A stretch of 64,000 nt of DNA from Actinokineospora iranica (GCF_900101685.1 NZ_FMZZ01000005.1:328130-392129); one strand, 5' to 3'; positions 34,471-44,559 are shown, numbered from the stretch's first letter. Made by a program: numbers and translations. Notes: generated by a model from the letters alone, not told the origin.

Positions 34471-36567
34471 TCACGCGCCGATCGCGATGAAGCCGAGGTG
34501 GCCGTGGGTCGACTGGGCCCGGGCGAGGGCCGCCGCGGTGTCCGCCCCGGCCGCGAGGTGGTCGTGCAGGGCGCCGACCAGGGCCGCCGCGCCCGCGTCG
34601 GGCACCGGGACGGTGCTGGCGACGACCGCCCGGGCGCCGCGCTGGAGCAGCGCGGCCGGCAGGGCGAGGGCGCGGCCGGATTCGCAGGACGACAGGACCG
34701 TCAGCCGGGGCGGCCGTGCCAGGCGGCCCAGGTCGTGGCTGTGGAGAGAGCCGTCGGCCAGGTCGAGGGTGGAGAACAGCGGCGCGTCCGGGTGGTGCCT
34801 GCCGTGCGCGGCGATGTGCGCGATGCCCGCGTTGTCTATCGCGCGTAGCACCGCTTCTTTGGTTGCCGAGGAGCCGGTAAGCAGGACGCCGCCGTGCTTG
34901 CGGTGCAGCGCGGTCACTTCCGCTTCGGCGTGGTCCAATCCCGGCCCGGCAATCCACACCGGCGGAGTGCCAGTCGACTCGACGGCTCGGGCGTCGAGCC
35001 AGCAGGCCATCGACGGCGTCACCGCCACCGGCCGTCCGGCGCAGGTGGGCAGCGCGGCCCACGGCACGCTTTCCATACCGGGCGTCGGAACGATCACCAG
35101 CGACCGGTCGCCCGCCACCGCCGAGAGCGGGCCGAACAGCGCCGCGTCGAGTCGGCGGGCGGCGCGCGCCGCCGTGTCCCCGCAGCGGTCGACGGTCGCG
35201 GTCAGCGCGGCTGCCCGGCGCAGGGATTCGGCGGCCTCGTGGACCGGGCTTTCCGAGCCTAGGTAATGCAGCCGCCATCGCCCAGCCGACACCGACACCG
35301 CCCCTACCTGTCCGCCGTGAGTGAAGAAGCAGAGCGCCGTCGTCGTGCCGAGTGCGGCGGACAGGCGCTCTCTTCTATCCGCTGGCAGGCAAAAGGTGGT
35401 GCGTTGTCTCTCGATCCAGCCGAACACCGTCCGCGCCCGCCCGCTCTCGACCGCCGCGCCCAGGCCGGTCGCGGCCAGGTCCGTGCGTTCCGGCTCGGGA
35501 ACCGGCCCCCGCAGACCCGCCCGGCACGCCGCCAAGACACCACGGCGGGTCTTCGCGACCCTGGCCCGCGCCAGCCAGCCCAGGGCCCGCAGGGCGGGAA
35601 CGTCCGCGTGCCGCCGGTCCTGCACCAACTCCGGCAGACCGGCCGCCAGGCGCAACTCGGCGGCCTCCACCTGCCGCCCCGCGCGTTCGCAGGCGTCGGC
35701 GGCCTCGGCCACGCCCGCCGGGCGCTCGCCCAGGGCCAGCCGGGTCCGCAGGTCGAGCGCGCGGGCCGCCGCCAGCCAGGACGGCCGCCCGGCGAACAGG
35801 TCCGCCGCCCTGCGCGCCGAGCCGAGCGCCGACCGGAGATCGCCCATCCGCAGGGCGCGCAGGCCGTGGGCGAGCGTCGCCTCGGCGAACGCGGGCCCGC
35901 GACCGGCCGCGCCGAGCAGCGCGCCCGCCCTGGCCAGGTCAGCCCCCGCCGCCCGGACGAGCCCGGCTTGCAGCAGCGCGCTCGCGCGGTCCACCAACGT
36001 CTCCGGCCTGCGCCGTTCGTCGACGCCTGCGGCGGCGTAGTGGGCCAGGGCGGCGGTCAGGTCGCCGGACTGGGCGGCGACGAACCCCTGGTTGTGCTTG
36101 CAGGTGGATGCCCGCTCGTGCTCTCCGAGTCCCGTGTAGAGGGCGTGCGCCCGGGATAGAGCCGCGTCGGCGACGGTAAACCGGCGCAGGTAAGCGGCGG
36201 CGACGCCCAAGCCCACCAGAGCGTTCGCCTGCCAGTGCGGGTCCTCGGCAAGACCGTCGACAGCCGAATCGAGAATCGGTAGAGCCGCCGCGTGTTCGCC
36301 GTCTTGGCACAAGATGAGCCCGGTAAGGCAGTCGGCGCGGGCTCTCGACCCTTCGGTAAGCGCGGGACGGGCAAGCGCGATCAGCCCGGCGCTGGTGTCC
36401 CGGTCGCCGAGTTGGTGCGACACCCACGCCAGGACCAGCCGCGACTCGGCCCGCTGCGTGGCCGAACCGGCCATGCCCACCGCCGCCGAAGCCGCCACCC
36501 GGGCCCGCAGCGGCTCACCGCGGTCTTGCAGGTCGACGGCCTCGGCGTGCCGCGCCGCCCAGGTCAC
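34471..36567 (-). CDS. TPR-CHAT caspase-like protease
   Basis: A protein of 698 residues from a GTG at 36567 that overlaps the stop of the upstream gene (GTGA). Residues about 1-400 are helical tetratricopeptide-like repeats (for example HWQANALVGLGVAAAYLRRF and TCKHNQGFVAAQSGDLTAALAHY, each a typical A/B helix pair). The C-terminal CHAT domain (about 430-698) has the catalytic dyad His588 in AAHGRHH and Cys628 in LSSCESG, with VPTPGMESVPWAAL as the conserved P-W segment. CHAT domains are caspase-like cysteine proteases. The TPR part should recognise a partner or signal. It is last in an operon with a sigma factor and a 132-residue protein, either of which could be its partner or substrate. 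Confidence 0.9.
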   Translation of the reverse strand: MTWAARHAEAVDLQDRGEPLRARVAASAAVGMAGSATQRAESRLVLAWVSHQLGDRDTSAGLIALARPALTEGSRARADCLTGLILCQDGEHAAALPILDSAVDGLAEDPHWQANALVGLGVAAAYLRRFTVADAALSRAHALYTGLGEHERASTCKHNQGFVAAQSGDLTAALAHYAAAGVDERRRPETLVDRASALLQAGLVRAAGADLARAGALLGAAGRGPAFAEATLAHGLRALRMGDLRSALGSARRAADLFAGRPSWLAAARALDLRTRLALGERPAGVAEAADACERAGRQVEAAELRLAAGLPELVQDRRHADVPALRALGWLARARVAKTRRGVLAACRAGLRGPVPEPERTDLAATGLGAAVESGRARTVFGWIERQRTTFCLPADRRERLSAALGTTTALCFFTHGGQVGAVSVSAGRWRLHYLGSESPVHEAAESLRRAAALTATVDRCGDTAARAARRLDAALFGPLSAVAGDRSLVIVPTPGMESVPWAALPTCAGRPVAVTPSMACWLDARAVESTGTPPVWIAGPGLDHAEAEVTALHRKHGGVLLTGSSATKEAVLRAIDNAGIAHIAAHGRHHPDAPLFSTLDLADGSLHSHDLGRLARPPRLTVLSSCESGRALALPAALLQRGARAVVASTVPVPDAGAAALVGALHDHLAAGADTAAALARAQSTHGHLGFIAIGA

Positions 36568-36962
36568 CGCAGCCACGGCGACACCAGCGGAGCCGAGCCG
36601 GGACGGCGCAGCACGACCCGGACCCGGCCGGACGGCAGGTCGCCGGAGAAGCAGCCCACCTCGTCCACCGGCAGCACCCGCGCGCCCTCCCGGGAGTGGA
36701 TCTCGGCGTGTGCCACGCCCAGCCGCGGCGCGACCAGGCCGGTGACCCGGGCGCCGAGTTCGATCAGCACGTCCTCGCCGCGCCGCCACACCGCGCCGTC
36801 GCCGCGGACCGCGGCGCACGGCTGGGGCACGAGGTCGAGCAGGTCCCAGTCCACGCCGAGGAAAGCCCCGGCGAGCACCGCGGCCGCGTGCACCCGGGGC
36901 GGCGGCGGGTCGAGGCGGTCCAGCAGGCCTGCCAGCTCGGCGAGCAGTTCGGCGTCGGTCAT
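36564..36962 (-). CDS. Unknown 132-residue protein between sigma factor and CHAT protease
   Basis: The ATG at 36962 overlaps the sigma stop (ATGA), and its TGA overlaps the CHAT start (GTGA), so the three proteins are translationally coupled. The N-terminal third is helical (MTDAELLAELAGLLDRLDPP). The rest looks like beta strands (RVHAAAVLAGAFL, LIELGARVTGLV, ARVLPVDEVGCFSGDLP, RVRVVLRRPG). It has no transmembrane segment, no zinc-binding anti-sigma motif and no enzyme motif. Position makes it the best candidate for an anti-sigma factor or a cleavage substrate of the CHAT protease. This is inference only. Confidence 0.7.
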   Translation of the reverse strand: MTDAELLAELAGLLDRLDPPPPRVHAAAVLAGAFLGVDWDLLDLVPQPCAAVRGDGAVWRRGEDVLIELGARVTGLVAPRLGVAHAEIHSREGARVLPVDEVGCFSGDLPSGRVRVVLRRPGSAPLVSPWLR

Positions 36963-37531
36963 CCCGCCGCCTCCCTCGGCAGGCCCAGGGCGGTGAGCTT
37001 GCGGCGCAGCACGTCCAGGCACCGGCCTCGGGTGGTGCCGACGCTGCCCGTCGCCAGCCCCAGCGCCCGCCCGAGCTGCGCGTAGGTCAGCTCGGGGGCG
37101 AACGCCAGCAGGCCAAGCAGCTCCCGGCAGCGCCCGGGCAGCGACGCGAACGCCCGCCACAGCGCGTCGTCGCGCGCCCCGCGCAGCGCCGTCGCCTCGG
37201 GCCAGCGGTCCTCCTGCGCGGCGTCCGCGCGGTCCGGCCACGCAGCGGCCCGCACCTCCCGGCCGCGGTGCGCGAGCACGCGCAGGCTCTCCCGGCGAGC
37301 CGTGGTCGACAGCCAGGCTGCCAGCCGCTCCGGGGCGCGCAGCTCGCCGATGTGCTCGGCCAGCGCCACCCACGTGCTCTGGCTGACGTCGGCGGCGTCA
37401 GCGTGGTCGAGCCGGTGCGCTCGCGCGACCCGCCACACCATCACCGAATAGCGGTCGACCAGCGCTCGCCAGGCGTCCTGGTCGCCGTCGGCCGCCCGGC
37501 GGATCAGCTCCGCAGCGGACTCGATCGACAT
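36959..37531 (-). CDS. ECF-type RNA polymerase sigma factor of the CHAT operon
   Basis: A protein of 190 residues. Region 2 is DGDQDAWRALVDRYSVMVWRVARAHRLDHADAADVSQSTWVALAEHI, abridged to its ends (DAWRALVDRYS and ADVSQSTWVALAE), and region 4 is LPGRCRELLGLLAFAPELTYAQLGRALGLATGSVGTTRGRCLDVL. These are the two domains of ECF sigma factors. It is the promoter-proximal gene of the operon and overlaps the next gene by four bases. No membrane anti-sigma gene is adjacent, so release may depend on the coupled small protein and the CHAT protease. Confidence 0.88.
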   Translation of the reverse strand: MSIESAAELIRRAADGDQDAWRALVDRYSVMVWRVARAHRLDHADAADVSQSTWVALAEHIGELRAPERLAAWLSTTARRESLRVLAHRGREVRAAAWPDRADAAQEDRWPEATALRGARDDALWRAFASLPGRCRELLGLLAFAPELTYAQLGRALGLATGSVGTTRGRCLDVLRRKLTALGLPREAAG

Positions 37532-37615
37532 GTGCCCTCCCTCGCTCGTCCCCCTCCGGCCGGTCAGACGGGGACGTTCGGGATCGGGCTCCGCGTGCCG
37601 CTCGAAGGAGTGACC

Positions 37616-38782
<1,167 letters not shown>

Positions 38783-38811
38783 GGGACAGCATCCTCACGG
38801 AGAATGGCACC

Positions 38812-40077
38812 GTGGAGCAACTGACACCGGTTCCCGGCGAGGCGGCGAAGCGGCGCGCCCTGCGCAAGATGAAGCTGGTCGCGCTAGGGTTCCTGGGCGG
38901 CGCGACGGCCATCTTCGTGCTGACGACGGTCTGGCAGTCGTACGGCGCGCCGGGATGGGTCGGCTACGTCAAGGCAGCCGCCGAGGCGGGCATGGTCGGC
39001 GCGCTGGCCGACTGGTTCGCGGTGACCGCGCTGTTCCGCCGCCCGCTGGGCCTGCCCATCCCGCACACCGCGATCATCCCGAACAAGAAGGACGTGCTCG
39101 GCAACAGCCTCGGCGACTTCGTCGGCGCGAACTTCCTGTCCGAGAGCGTTATCCGCGACCGTCTTCGCCGGGTGGGCGTCGCGGCCCGGCTGGGCGGGTG
39201 GCTGGCCGAGCGGGAGAACGCCGAGCGGGTCACCTCCGAGCTGGCCACGGTCATGCGCGGCGCGGTCACCGTCCTGCGCGACGAGGACGTGCAGGCCGTC
39301 ATGGAGCAGGCCGTGGTGTCGCGGATCGTGGACGTGCCGTGGGGCCCGCCGCTGGGCAAGCTGCTCGGGCGGGTGTTCGAGGACGGCTCGCACCACAAGC
39401 TGGTCGACCTCATGTGCGACCGGGCCTACGAGTGGGTCAAGGACAACTACACCCAGGTCATGGGGGTCGTGTCCGGCCGGTCGCCGTCGTGGTCGCCGAA
39501 GTTCCTGGACGCTCTTGTCGCCGACAAGGTCTACGGCGAGGTGCTGTCGTTCGCGTGGAACGTCAAGACCGACGTAAACCACCCGATGCGGCTCGCGCTG
39601 GACAAGTTCCTCGGCGAGTTCGCCGACGACCTGCGCGACGACCCCAAGGTCATGGCGCGCGCCGAGCAGGTCAAGCACCAGGTGCTGGAGCACCCTGAGG
39701 TGCAGAACCTGATCGGCTCGGCGTGGGCGACGGCGAAGAAGATGCTGCTCGACTCCGCGGAAGACCCGTCAAGCGAGCTGCGCACGCGGGTGCGCGCGGG
39801 CCTGATGACCCTCGGCGAGCGGCTGCGCTCGGACGAGTCCCTGCGCGCGAAGGCCGACGGCTGGGTCGAGGGCGCCGCGGCCTACGTCGTGCTGAACTAC
39901 CGCGCCGAGATCACCACGCTGATCACCGACACCGTCCAGCGCTGGGACGCCGACGAGACCGCGCGCAAGATCGAGTTGCAGGTCGGCCGGGACCTGCAGT
40001 TCATCCGGATCAACGGCACCGTCGTCGGCGCGCTCGCCGGGCTGCTGATCTACACCGCGGCGCAGCTCATGAGCTGA
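38812..40077 (+). CDS. DUF445 family membrane protein
   Basis: A protein of 421 residues from a GTG at 38812. An N-terminal helix (KLVALGFLGGATAIFVLTTVW) and a hydrophobic C-terminus (GTVVGALAGLLIYTAAQLMS) bracket a long helical domain. The AGMVGALADWFAVTALFRRPLGLPIPHTAIIPNKK stretch, represented by GALADWFAVTALFR and PIPHTAIIP, is the DUF445 signature. The family's role is unknown, though some members affect cell envelope or septation. The last 11 bases overlap the CGNR gene on the other strand. Confidence 0.85.
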   Translation: MEQLTPVPGEAAKRRALRKMKLVALGFLGGATAIFVLTTVWQSYGAPGWVGYVKAAAEAGMVGALADWFAVTALFRRPLGLPIPHTAIIPNKKDVLGNSLGDFVGANFLSESVIRDRLRRVGVAARLGGWLAERENAERVTSELATVMRGAVTVLRDEDVQAVMEQAVVSRIVDVPWGPPLGKLLGRVFEDGSHHKLVDLMCDRAYEWVKDNYTQVMGVVSGRSPSWSPKFLDALVADKVYGEVLSFAWNVKTDVNHPMRLALDKFLGEFADDLRDDPKVMARAEQVKHQVLEHPEVQNLIGSAWATAKKMLLDSAEDPSSELRTRVRAGLMTLGERLRSDESLRAKADGWVEGAAAYVVLNYRAEITTLITDTVQRWDADETARKIELQVGRDLQFIRINGTVVGALAGLLIYTAAQLMS

Positions 40078-40552
40078 GCTTCGCGCGCTCCCGCCAGGCC
40101 CGCGCCTTCTCCCGGTTGCCGCACACCCGCATCGAGCACCACGTGCGCGACCGGTTGCGGGAGCGGTCGAAGAACGCCCACTGGCACTCGTCGGCCGGGC
40201 AGATCTTCATCCGCCCCCACTCGTCCAGCACGGCGAGCCTGGCCGCGGCGGCCAGGACGGCCCCGGTGACGTCGGCGGACACCAGTCTCGGCGCGCCATT
40301 GGCCAGCTCGACCGTGACCGGGACCGGGGGCGGCGGCGGCGCGGGCGGCCCGCCTACCGCGGCGCGCAGTCCCGCGCGGACGGCGCGGACCCTGGCGAGG
40401 TCGTCGGCGGGGACGAGGCGGCGTTCCGCTTGCCAGGCGCGCCACAGCAGGGGGTCGTCGAGCACGTCGGCGCGCTTCTCGAAGTCGATCGTGTTGAGGA
40501 AGTCGAGAACCAGCTCCACGTCGTGCGCCGTGCTCACTTCGACAGTGCTCAC
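40067..40552 (-). CDS. CGNR zinc-finger (ABATE domain) regulator
   Basis: About 161 residues from a GTG at 40552; ATGs at 40603 and 40609 are possible. The C-terminal treble-clef finger reads ICPADECQWAFFDRSRNRSRTWCSMRVCGNREKA, with its cysteines in CPADEC, WCSMRVC and the CGNR signature. The N-terminal ABATE-like part starts VLDFLNTIDF, and a proline run (APPPPPVPV) joins the two. Such proteins are presumed stress-linked transcription regulators. It is divergent from a VOC gene (start 40639), and TACAGT lies six bases before the GTG, so a leaderless start is possible. Confidence 0.85.
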   Translation of the reverse strand: MSTVEVSTAHDVELVLDFLNTIDFEKRADVLDDPLLWRAWQAERRLVPADDLARVRAVRAGLRAAVGGPPAPPPPPVPVTVELANGAPRLVSADVTGAVLAAAARLAVLDEWGRMKICPADECQWAFFDRSRNRSRTWCSMRVCGNREKARAWRERAKLSS

Positions 40553-40638
40553 GACACCACTGTAGGTCGAATACCGGTTGTCGTGGCGGGTCGTAACTCG
40601 CATACTCAAGACACTGGTTACTCGATCGAAGGAGCGAC

Positions 40639-41007
40639 ATGACCACCGCTGTGCCGACCTTGGGCGCGATCGTGCTCGACTGCCCCGACCCGCTCGCCCT
40701 GTCCCGCTTCTACGCGAGCCTGCTGGCCTGGCCGGAGGACCCAGAACCCGCCGAGGACAACTCCTGGGCCTCGATCAAGGGCGACAGCGGCCGCATCGAC
40801 TTCCAGCGGGCCGAGGGCTACCTGCCGCCCACGTGGCCCGCCGCCGACCGGCCGCAGATGCTGCACCTCGACCTCGCGGTGACCGACCTGGAGGCCGCCC
40901 ACGAGCGCGCCATCGGTCTCGGCGCGCGCCTGCTCGACGACAAGCCGGAGACGTTCCGGGTCTACGCCGATCCGGCAGGGCACCCGTTCTGCCTCTGCGC
41001 CTGCTGA
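40639..41007 (+). CDS. VOC (glyoxalase-like) family protein
   Basis: A protein of 122 residues after a strong AAGGAG site. It has LGAIVLDCPDPLALSRFYASLLAWP at the N-terminus, HLDLAVTDLEAAHERAIGLGARLL in the middle and VYADPAGHPFCLCAC at the end. This is the two-module glyoxalase_6-type pattern common in actinobacteria. His at MLHLDL is one candidate metal ligand. It is probably regulated by the divergent CGNR protein. The substrate is unknown. Confidence 0.85.
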   Translation: MTTAVPTLGAIVLDCPDPLALSRFYASLLAWPEDPEPAEDNSWASIKGDSGRIDFQRAEGYLPPTWPAADRPQMLHLDLAVTDLEAAHERAIGLGARLLDDKPETFRVYADPAGHPFCLCAC

Positions 41008-41039
41008 GATATCCGTCCAGCTCAGCATCCTATTCGCAG

Positions 41040-41051
41040 TGTGTATACACA
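41040..41051. promoter_or_regulatory. PadR operator candidate, TGTGTATACACA
   Basis: A perfect 12-bp palindrome lies 18 bases before the PadR start codon. PadR proteins commonly bind short AT-centred palindromes in their own promoters, and this site is unusually AT-rich for the window. Confidence 0.65.
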
Positions 41052-41069
41052 TGCTGTAGAGTTCGTCGC

Positions 41070-41594
41070 ATGTCAATCGGACACGCTCTGCTCGGGCTGC
41101 TGGAGACCGGCCCGAGGCATGGCTACGACCTCAAGCGCGTCTACGACGAGCACTTCGGGCACGACCGGCCGCTTGCCTACGGGCAGGTCTACTCGACGCT
41201 CTCGCGGCTCTTGCGCAACGGACTGGTGGAGGAAAGCGGTGTCGAACCCGGCGGCGGCCCGGAACGCAAGCGCTACGCGATCACCGACGCCGGGGTCACC
41301 GACGTCACGGAGTGGCTCGTGACGCCCGAGAGCCCGCAGATCTACCTGCAGAGCGCGCTCTACACCAAGGTCGTGCTCGCGCTCATGTCCGGCCGCAGCG
41401 CCGAAGACGTGCTCGACGCCCAGCGCGTCGCGCACCTCAAGGCGATGCGCGAGCTGACCGCGCGCAAACGCGACGGCGACCTGGCCGACCAGCTCATCTG
41501 CGACCACGCGCTGTTCCACCTGGAAGCCGACCTGCGCTGGCTGGAACTGACCACGGCACGCCTGTCCGATCTCGGTAAGCAGGTGGCGTCATGA
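41070..41594 (+). CDS. PadR-family transcriptional regulator
   Basis: A protein of 174 residues. The PadR winged HTH is evident: SIGHALLGLLETGPRHGYDLKRVYDEHF, then LAYGQVYSTLSRLLRNGLVEES and KRYAITDAGVTDVTEWL. The C-terminal half (PEDVLDAQRVAHLKAMREL) is the dimerising Vir_act_alpha_C helix. Its stop overlaps the ABC ATPase start (ATGA), so it represses its own transporter operon, as usual for PadR-ABC pairs that respond to toxic lipophilic compounds. The inducer is unknown. Confidence 0.92.
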   Translation: MSIGHALLGLLETGPRHGYDLKRVYDEHFGHDRPLAYGQVYSTLSRLLRNGLVEESGVEPGGGPERKRYAITDAGVTDVTEWLVTPESPQIYLQSALYTKVVLALMSGRSAEDVLDAQRVAHLKAMRELTARKRDGDLADQLICDHALFHLEADLRWLELTTARLSDLGKQVAS

Positions 41595-42271
41595 CCGACG
41601 TCCTGCTGAGCGGTACTGACTTGCGTAAGAGCTTCGGCGCGACCCCCGCTCTCGACGGCGCGAGTATGACCGTCCGCCGCGGCGAGATCGTCGCGGTCAT
41701 GGGGCCGTCAGGCTCGGGCAAGTCGACGCTGCTGCACTGCCTGGCGGGCATCGTCGCACCGGAATCGGGCGCGGTGGTGTTCCAGGGACGGGAACTCTCG
41801 GCGATGTCCGACCGCGAGCGCAGCGCCCTGCGGCGCGGCGAGTTCGGCTTCGTCTTTCAGTTCGGACAACTTGTGCCTGAGTTGTCCCTGGTGGAGAACG
41901 TGGCGCTGCCGTTGCGGTTGAGCGGGGTCCGGCGCAAGACGGCGGAAAGCACGGCCCGCGAATGGATGGGCAGGCTGGAAGTCGACGGCATCGCCGACAA
42001 ACGACCCGGCGAGGTCTCCGGCGGTCAAGGGCAGCGGGTGGCGGTCGCTCGCGCTCTGGTCACCGGCCCTAAGGTCATCTTCGCCGACGAGCCGACGGGC
42101 GCACTCGATTCGCTCAACGGCGAGCAGGTGATGCGGCTGCTGGTAAGCACCGCGAAGGAGACCGGCGCGTCCATCGTCCTGGTCACCCACGAACCCCGGG
42201 TGGCCGCGTACTCCGACCGCGAGGTCGTCGTGCGGGACGGGAAGACCCGCCAGGTGGAGTTGGTTCCGTGA
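41591..42271 (+). CDS. ABC transporter ATP-binding protein (MacB/LolD-like)
   Basis: A protein of 226 residues. The Walker A motif is GPSGSGKST, the Q-loop FQFGQLVPE, the signature VSGGQGQRVAVARAL, Walker B VIFADEPTG and the H-loop VLVTHE, all intact. It is of the LolD/MacB type that pairs with FtsX-fold permeases. It overlaps both the PadR stop and the permease start (GTGA), so the subunits are co-translated. It probably powers export or lipid extraction, not uptake. Confidence 0.93.
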   Translation: MTDVLLSGTDLRKSFGATPALDGASMTVRRGEIVAVMGPSGSGKSTLLHCLAGIVAPESGAVVFQGRELSAMSDRERSALRRGEFGFVFQFGQLVPELSLVENVALPLRLSGVRRKTAESTAREWMGRLEVDGIADKRPGEVSGGQGQRVAVARALVTGPKVIFADEPTGALDSLNGEQVMRLLVSTAKETGASIVLVTHEPRVAAYSDREVVVRDGKTRQVELVP

Positions 42272-44553
42272 GGGCCTGGCTCAACGACCTCGCCATCGGG
42301 GTCCGACTGGCTGTCGGGGGCGGTCGGACCTCGCTGGCGCGGTTCGTGCTCAGCACGGTCGGCGTGGGCATCGCGGTGGCCGTGCTGCTGCTCGCCTCGT
42401 CGGTCGGCCCGGTGCTCGACGCCCGCGACCAGCGGACCTACGCGAACCTCCCCGACGCGACGCCCGCAGCGGGCGTCGCCCCCACCCACTACGCGCGCGA
42501 GACCTCCGAGTTCGGCGAGAAGCGCGTCAACGTCATCTACCTCCTCGGTGAGGGCCCGACGTCGCCGAAACCGCCCGGGATCGCGACTCTGCCCGGCGAG
42601 GACGAGATGTACGTCTCGCCCGCCCTGGCCGCGCTGCTCGGCGATCCGGCCAACACGCTGCTGCGCGAGCGGTTCCCGCAGCGGATCGTGGGCACCCTGA
42701 GCGACACGGTCGTCGAGAAGCCGACCGCCCTGCTGCTCTACACCGGAGCCGGGCCCCAGGGCCGGGAAGCGCCACTGACGGCGTACGCCTTCGGCATCCC
42801 GCACCTGGAACCGGAGCCCATGGACCCGGGGCTGCTGCTGCTCCTGTTGTTGGGCACGGTCGCGTTGTTGGTGCCGGTCTTCATCTTCCTCGCGTCCAGC
42901 ACCCGGATCGCGGGCGCCGAACGCGACCGGCGGCTGTCCGCGCTGCGGCTGGTGGGCTCGGACAGCGGCCAAGTGCGTCGGATCGCCGCGGCGGAGACCC
43001 TGGTGGGCGCGCTCGCGGGACTGCTGCTCGGCGGCGCCTTGTTCCTGCTCGGGCGGGAGATGGCCGACGACGTTGAGTTGATGAACGTCAGCGTGTACCC
43101 CGCCGACATCGTGCCGACGTGGTGGCTCGCGGTGCTCGTGCTGCTGGCTGTCCCGGTGCTGGCGGTGTTGACCGCGCAGTTCGCGCTGCGCCGCACGATC
43201 ATCGAGCCGCTCGGCGTCGTCCGGCACAGCAAACCGGTCCGCCGCCGCCTCGTCTGGCGGGTCGCGGTCGTCGCGCTGGGCGTCGTGCTGCTGGTCTGGC
43301 ACGGCGGCGTGGACGCCAACAGCCAGCTGTGGTCCTACAGCATCGCCACCGGCGCGACGCTGATCCTGTTGGGCGTGCCCATTCTGCTGCCGTACCTGGT
43401 GGAGCACACGGTCAGCCGCCTGCGCGGCGGCCCGTCGTCCTGGCAGCTCGCGATCCGCAGGCTCCAGCTCGACAGCGGCACTTCGGCGCGGGTCGTCGGC
43501 GGTGTGGCGACGGTTCTCGCGGGCGCGGTCGCCCTCCAAGCCGTGCTGCTGACGCAGGCTGGGGCTTTCTCCGTGCCGGACGACCACCGGGTGCCGTCCG
43601 ATGTGACGATGACGGTCTTCGCCGGGCCGGAAGTGGCGGAAGAAGCCGAGCGCATCGTCAAGAACGCCGAGGGCACACTGGCGGTGAGCTCCGTTCAGAG
43701 CTTCAGCGTCCAGTTCTCCGCAGGGGAAAGCAGCCAGTCCCTCATCGTCGCCGACTGCGACACGGTGCGGTCCGTCTACGCGGTCGACGATTGCGTTGAC
43801 GGGCAGGTGTTCAGCCCGCACTACATGACCCCGGAGGCGGACGGCTTCCTCCCCGGCCGCACCGTGCGCGTGGTCGACTACGACGGCGGCTCCGAACCGA
43901 AGGTGCTCGCCGAGTGGACATACCCGGCCAGCACCCGGCGACTCCCGCCCGCCACCATCGACCGCTTCGACGTCGGCGGCCTGCTCGCCACCCCTGGCGC
44001 CCTCCCCGACCTGCCCGGCGGTTACCCGACCATCCGCGTCCAACTCGACCCGGCCGTTCCTCAGGCCGCCGAGCATGTGCGCAACGCCCTCCAGTCCCTG
44101 CGGTGGCGGGCCTGGTCATCGCTGGACAACGCCCCGGTGCTCAGCCAATCCCAGCGGGAGTACCTGACGATCCGTCGCGGCCTGCTGGTCGGTTCGGTGT
44201 TCACCCTGCTGCTCGGGGGCATCAGCCTGCTGGTCCTGGCCCTGGAGCACATCCGCGAACGCAGGCGCCCCCTGGCCATCCTCGCCGCGAGCGGCGTGCC
44301 CACCGGCGCGCTGGCGAGGTCGCTGCTCTGGCAGATCGCCATCCCGATCGCCCTCGGCGTCGCGGTGGCTGTCCCCGCGGGCATCGGCCTGGCCACCCTG
44401 ATCACCAACCTGTCCGCCGACCTCCTCCGGGTCGACTGGCCCGGCGTGGCGATCATGACGGCCGCGGCGGCGGCACTCGGCCTGCTCGTTTCCCTGCTGA
44501 CCCTCCCATTCCTGCGCAGCGCCACCCGACTCGACGCACTCCGCACCGAGTAA
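42268..44553 (+). CDS. ABC transporter permease with FtsX/MacB fold
   Basis: A protein of 761 residues with about ten helices in two FtsX blocks. One is near residues 190-330 (LLLLLLLGTVALLVPVFIFLA onward) and one near the C-terminus (from RGLLVGSVFTLLLGGISLLVLALEHI onward). Large extracytoplasmic regions lie before and between them. This is the arrangement of actinobacterial bacitracin/antimicrobial-peptide-type and lipoprotein-type exporters. A clear hairpin follows the stop by six bases, so the PadR-ATPase-permease operon ends here. Confidence 0.9.
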   Translation: MRAWLNDLAIGVRLAVGGGRTSLARFVLSTVGVGIAVAVLLLASSVGPVLDARDQRTYANLPDATPAAGVAPTHYARETSEFGEKRVNVIYLLGEGPTSPKPPGIATLPGEDEMYVSPALAALLGDPANTLLRERFPQRIVGTLSDTVVEKPTALLLYTGAGPQGREAPLTAYAFGIPHLEPEPMDPGLLLLLLLGTVALLVPVFIFLASSTRIAGAERDRRLSALRLVGSDSGQVRRIAAAETLVGALAGLLLGGALFLLGREMADDVELMNVSVYPADIVPTWWLAVLVLLAVPVLAVLTAQFALRRTIIEPLGVVRHSKPVRRRLVWRVAVVALGVVLLVWHGGVDANSQLWSYSIATGATLILLGVPILLPYLVEHTVSRLRGGPSSWQLAIRRLQLDSGTSARVVGGVATVLAGAVALQAVLLTQAGAFSVPDDHRVPSDVTMTVFAGPEVAEEAERIVKNAEGTLAVSSVQSFSVQFSAGESSQSLIVADCDTVRSVYAVDDCVDGQVFSPHYMTPEADGFLPGRTVRVVDYDGGSEPKVLAEWTYPASTRRLPPATIDRFDVGGLLATPGALPDLPGGYPTIRVQLDPAVPQAAEHVRNALQSLRWRAWSSLDNAPVLSQSQREYLTIRRGLLVGSVFTLLLGGISLLVLALEHIRERRRPLAILAASGVPTGALARSLLWQIAIPIALGVAVAVPAGIGLATLITNLSADLLRVDWPGVAIMTAAAAALGLLVSLLTLPFLRSATRLDALRTE

Positions 44554-44559
44554 CCGACC

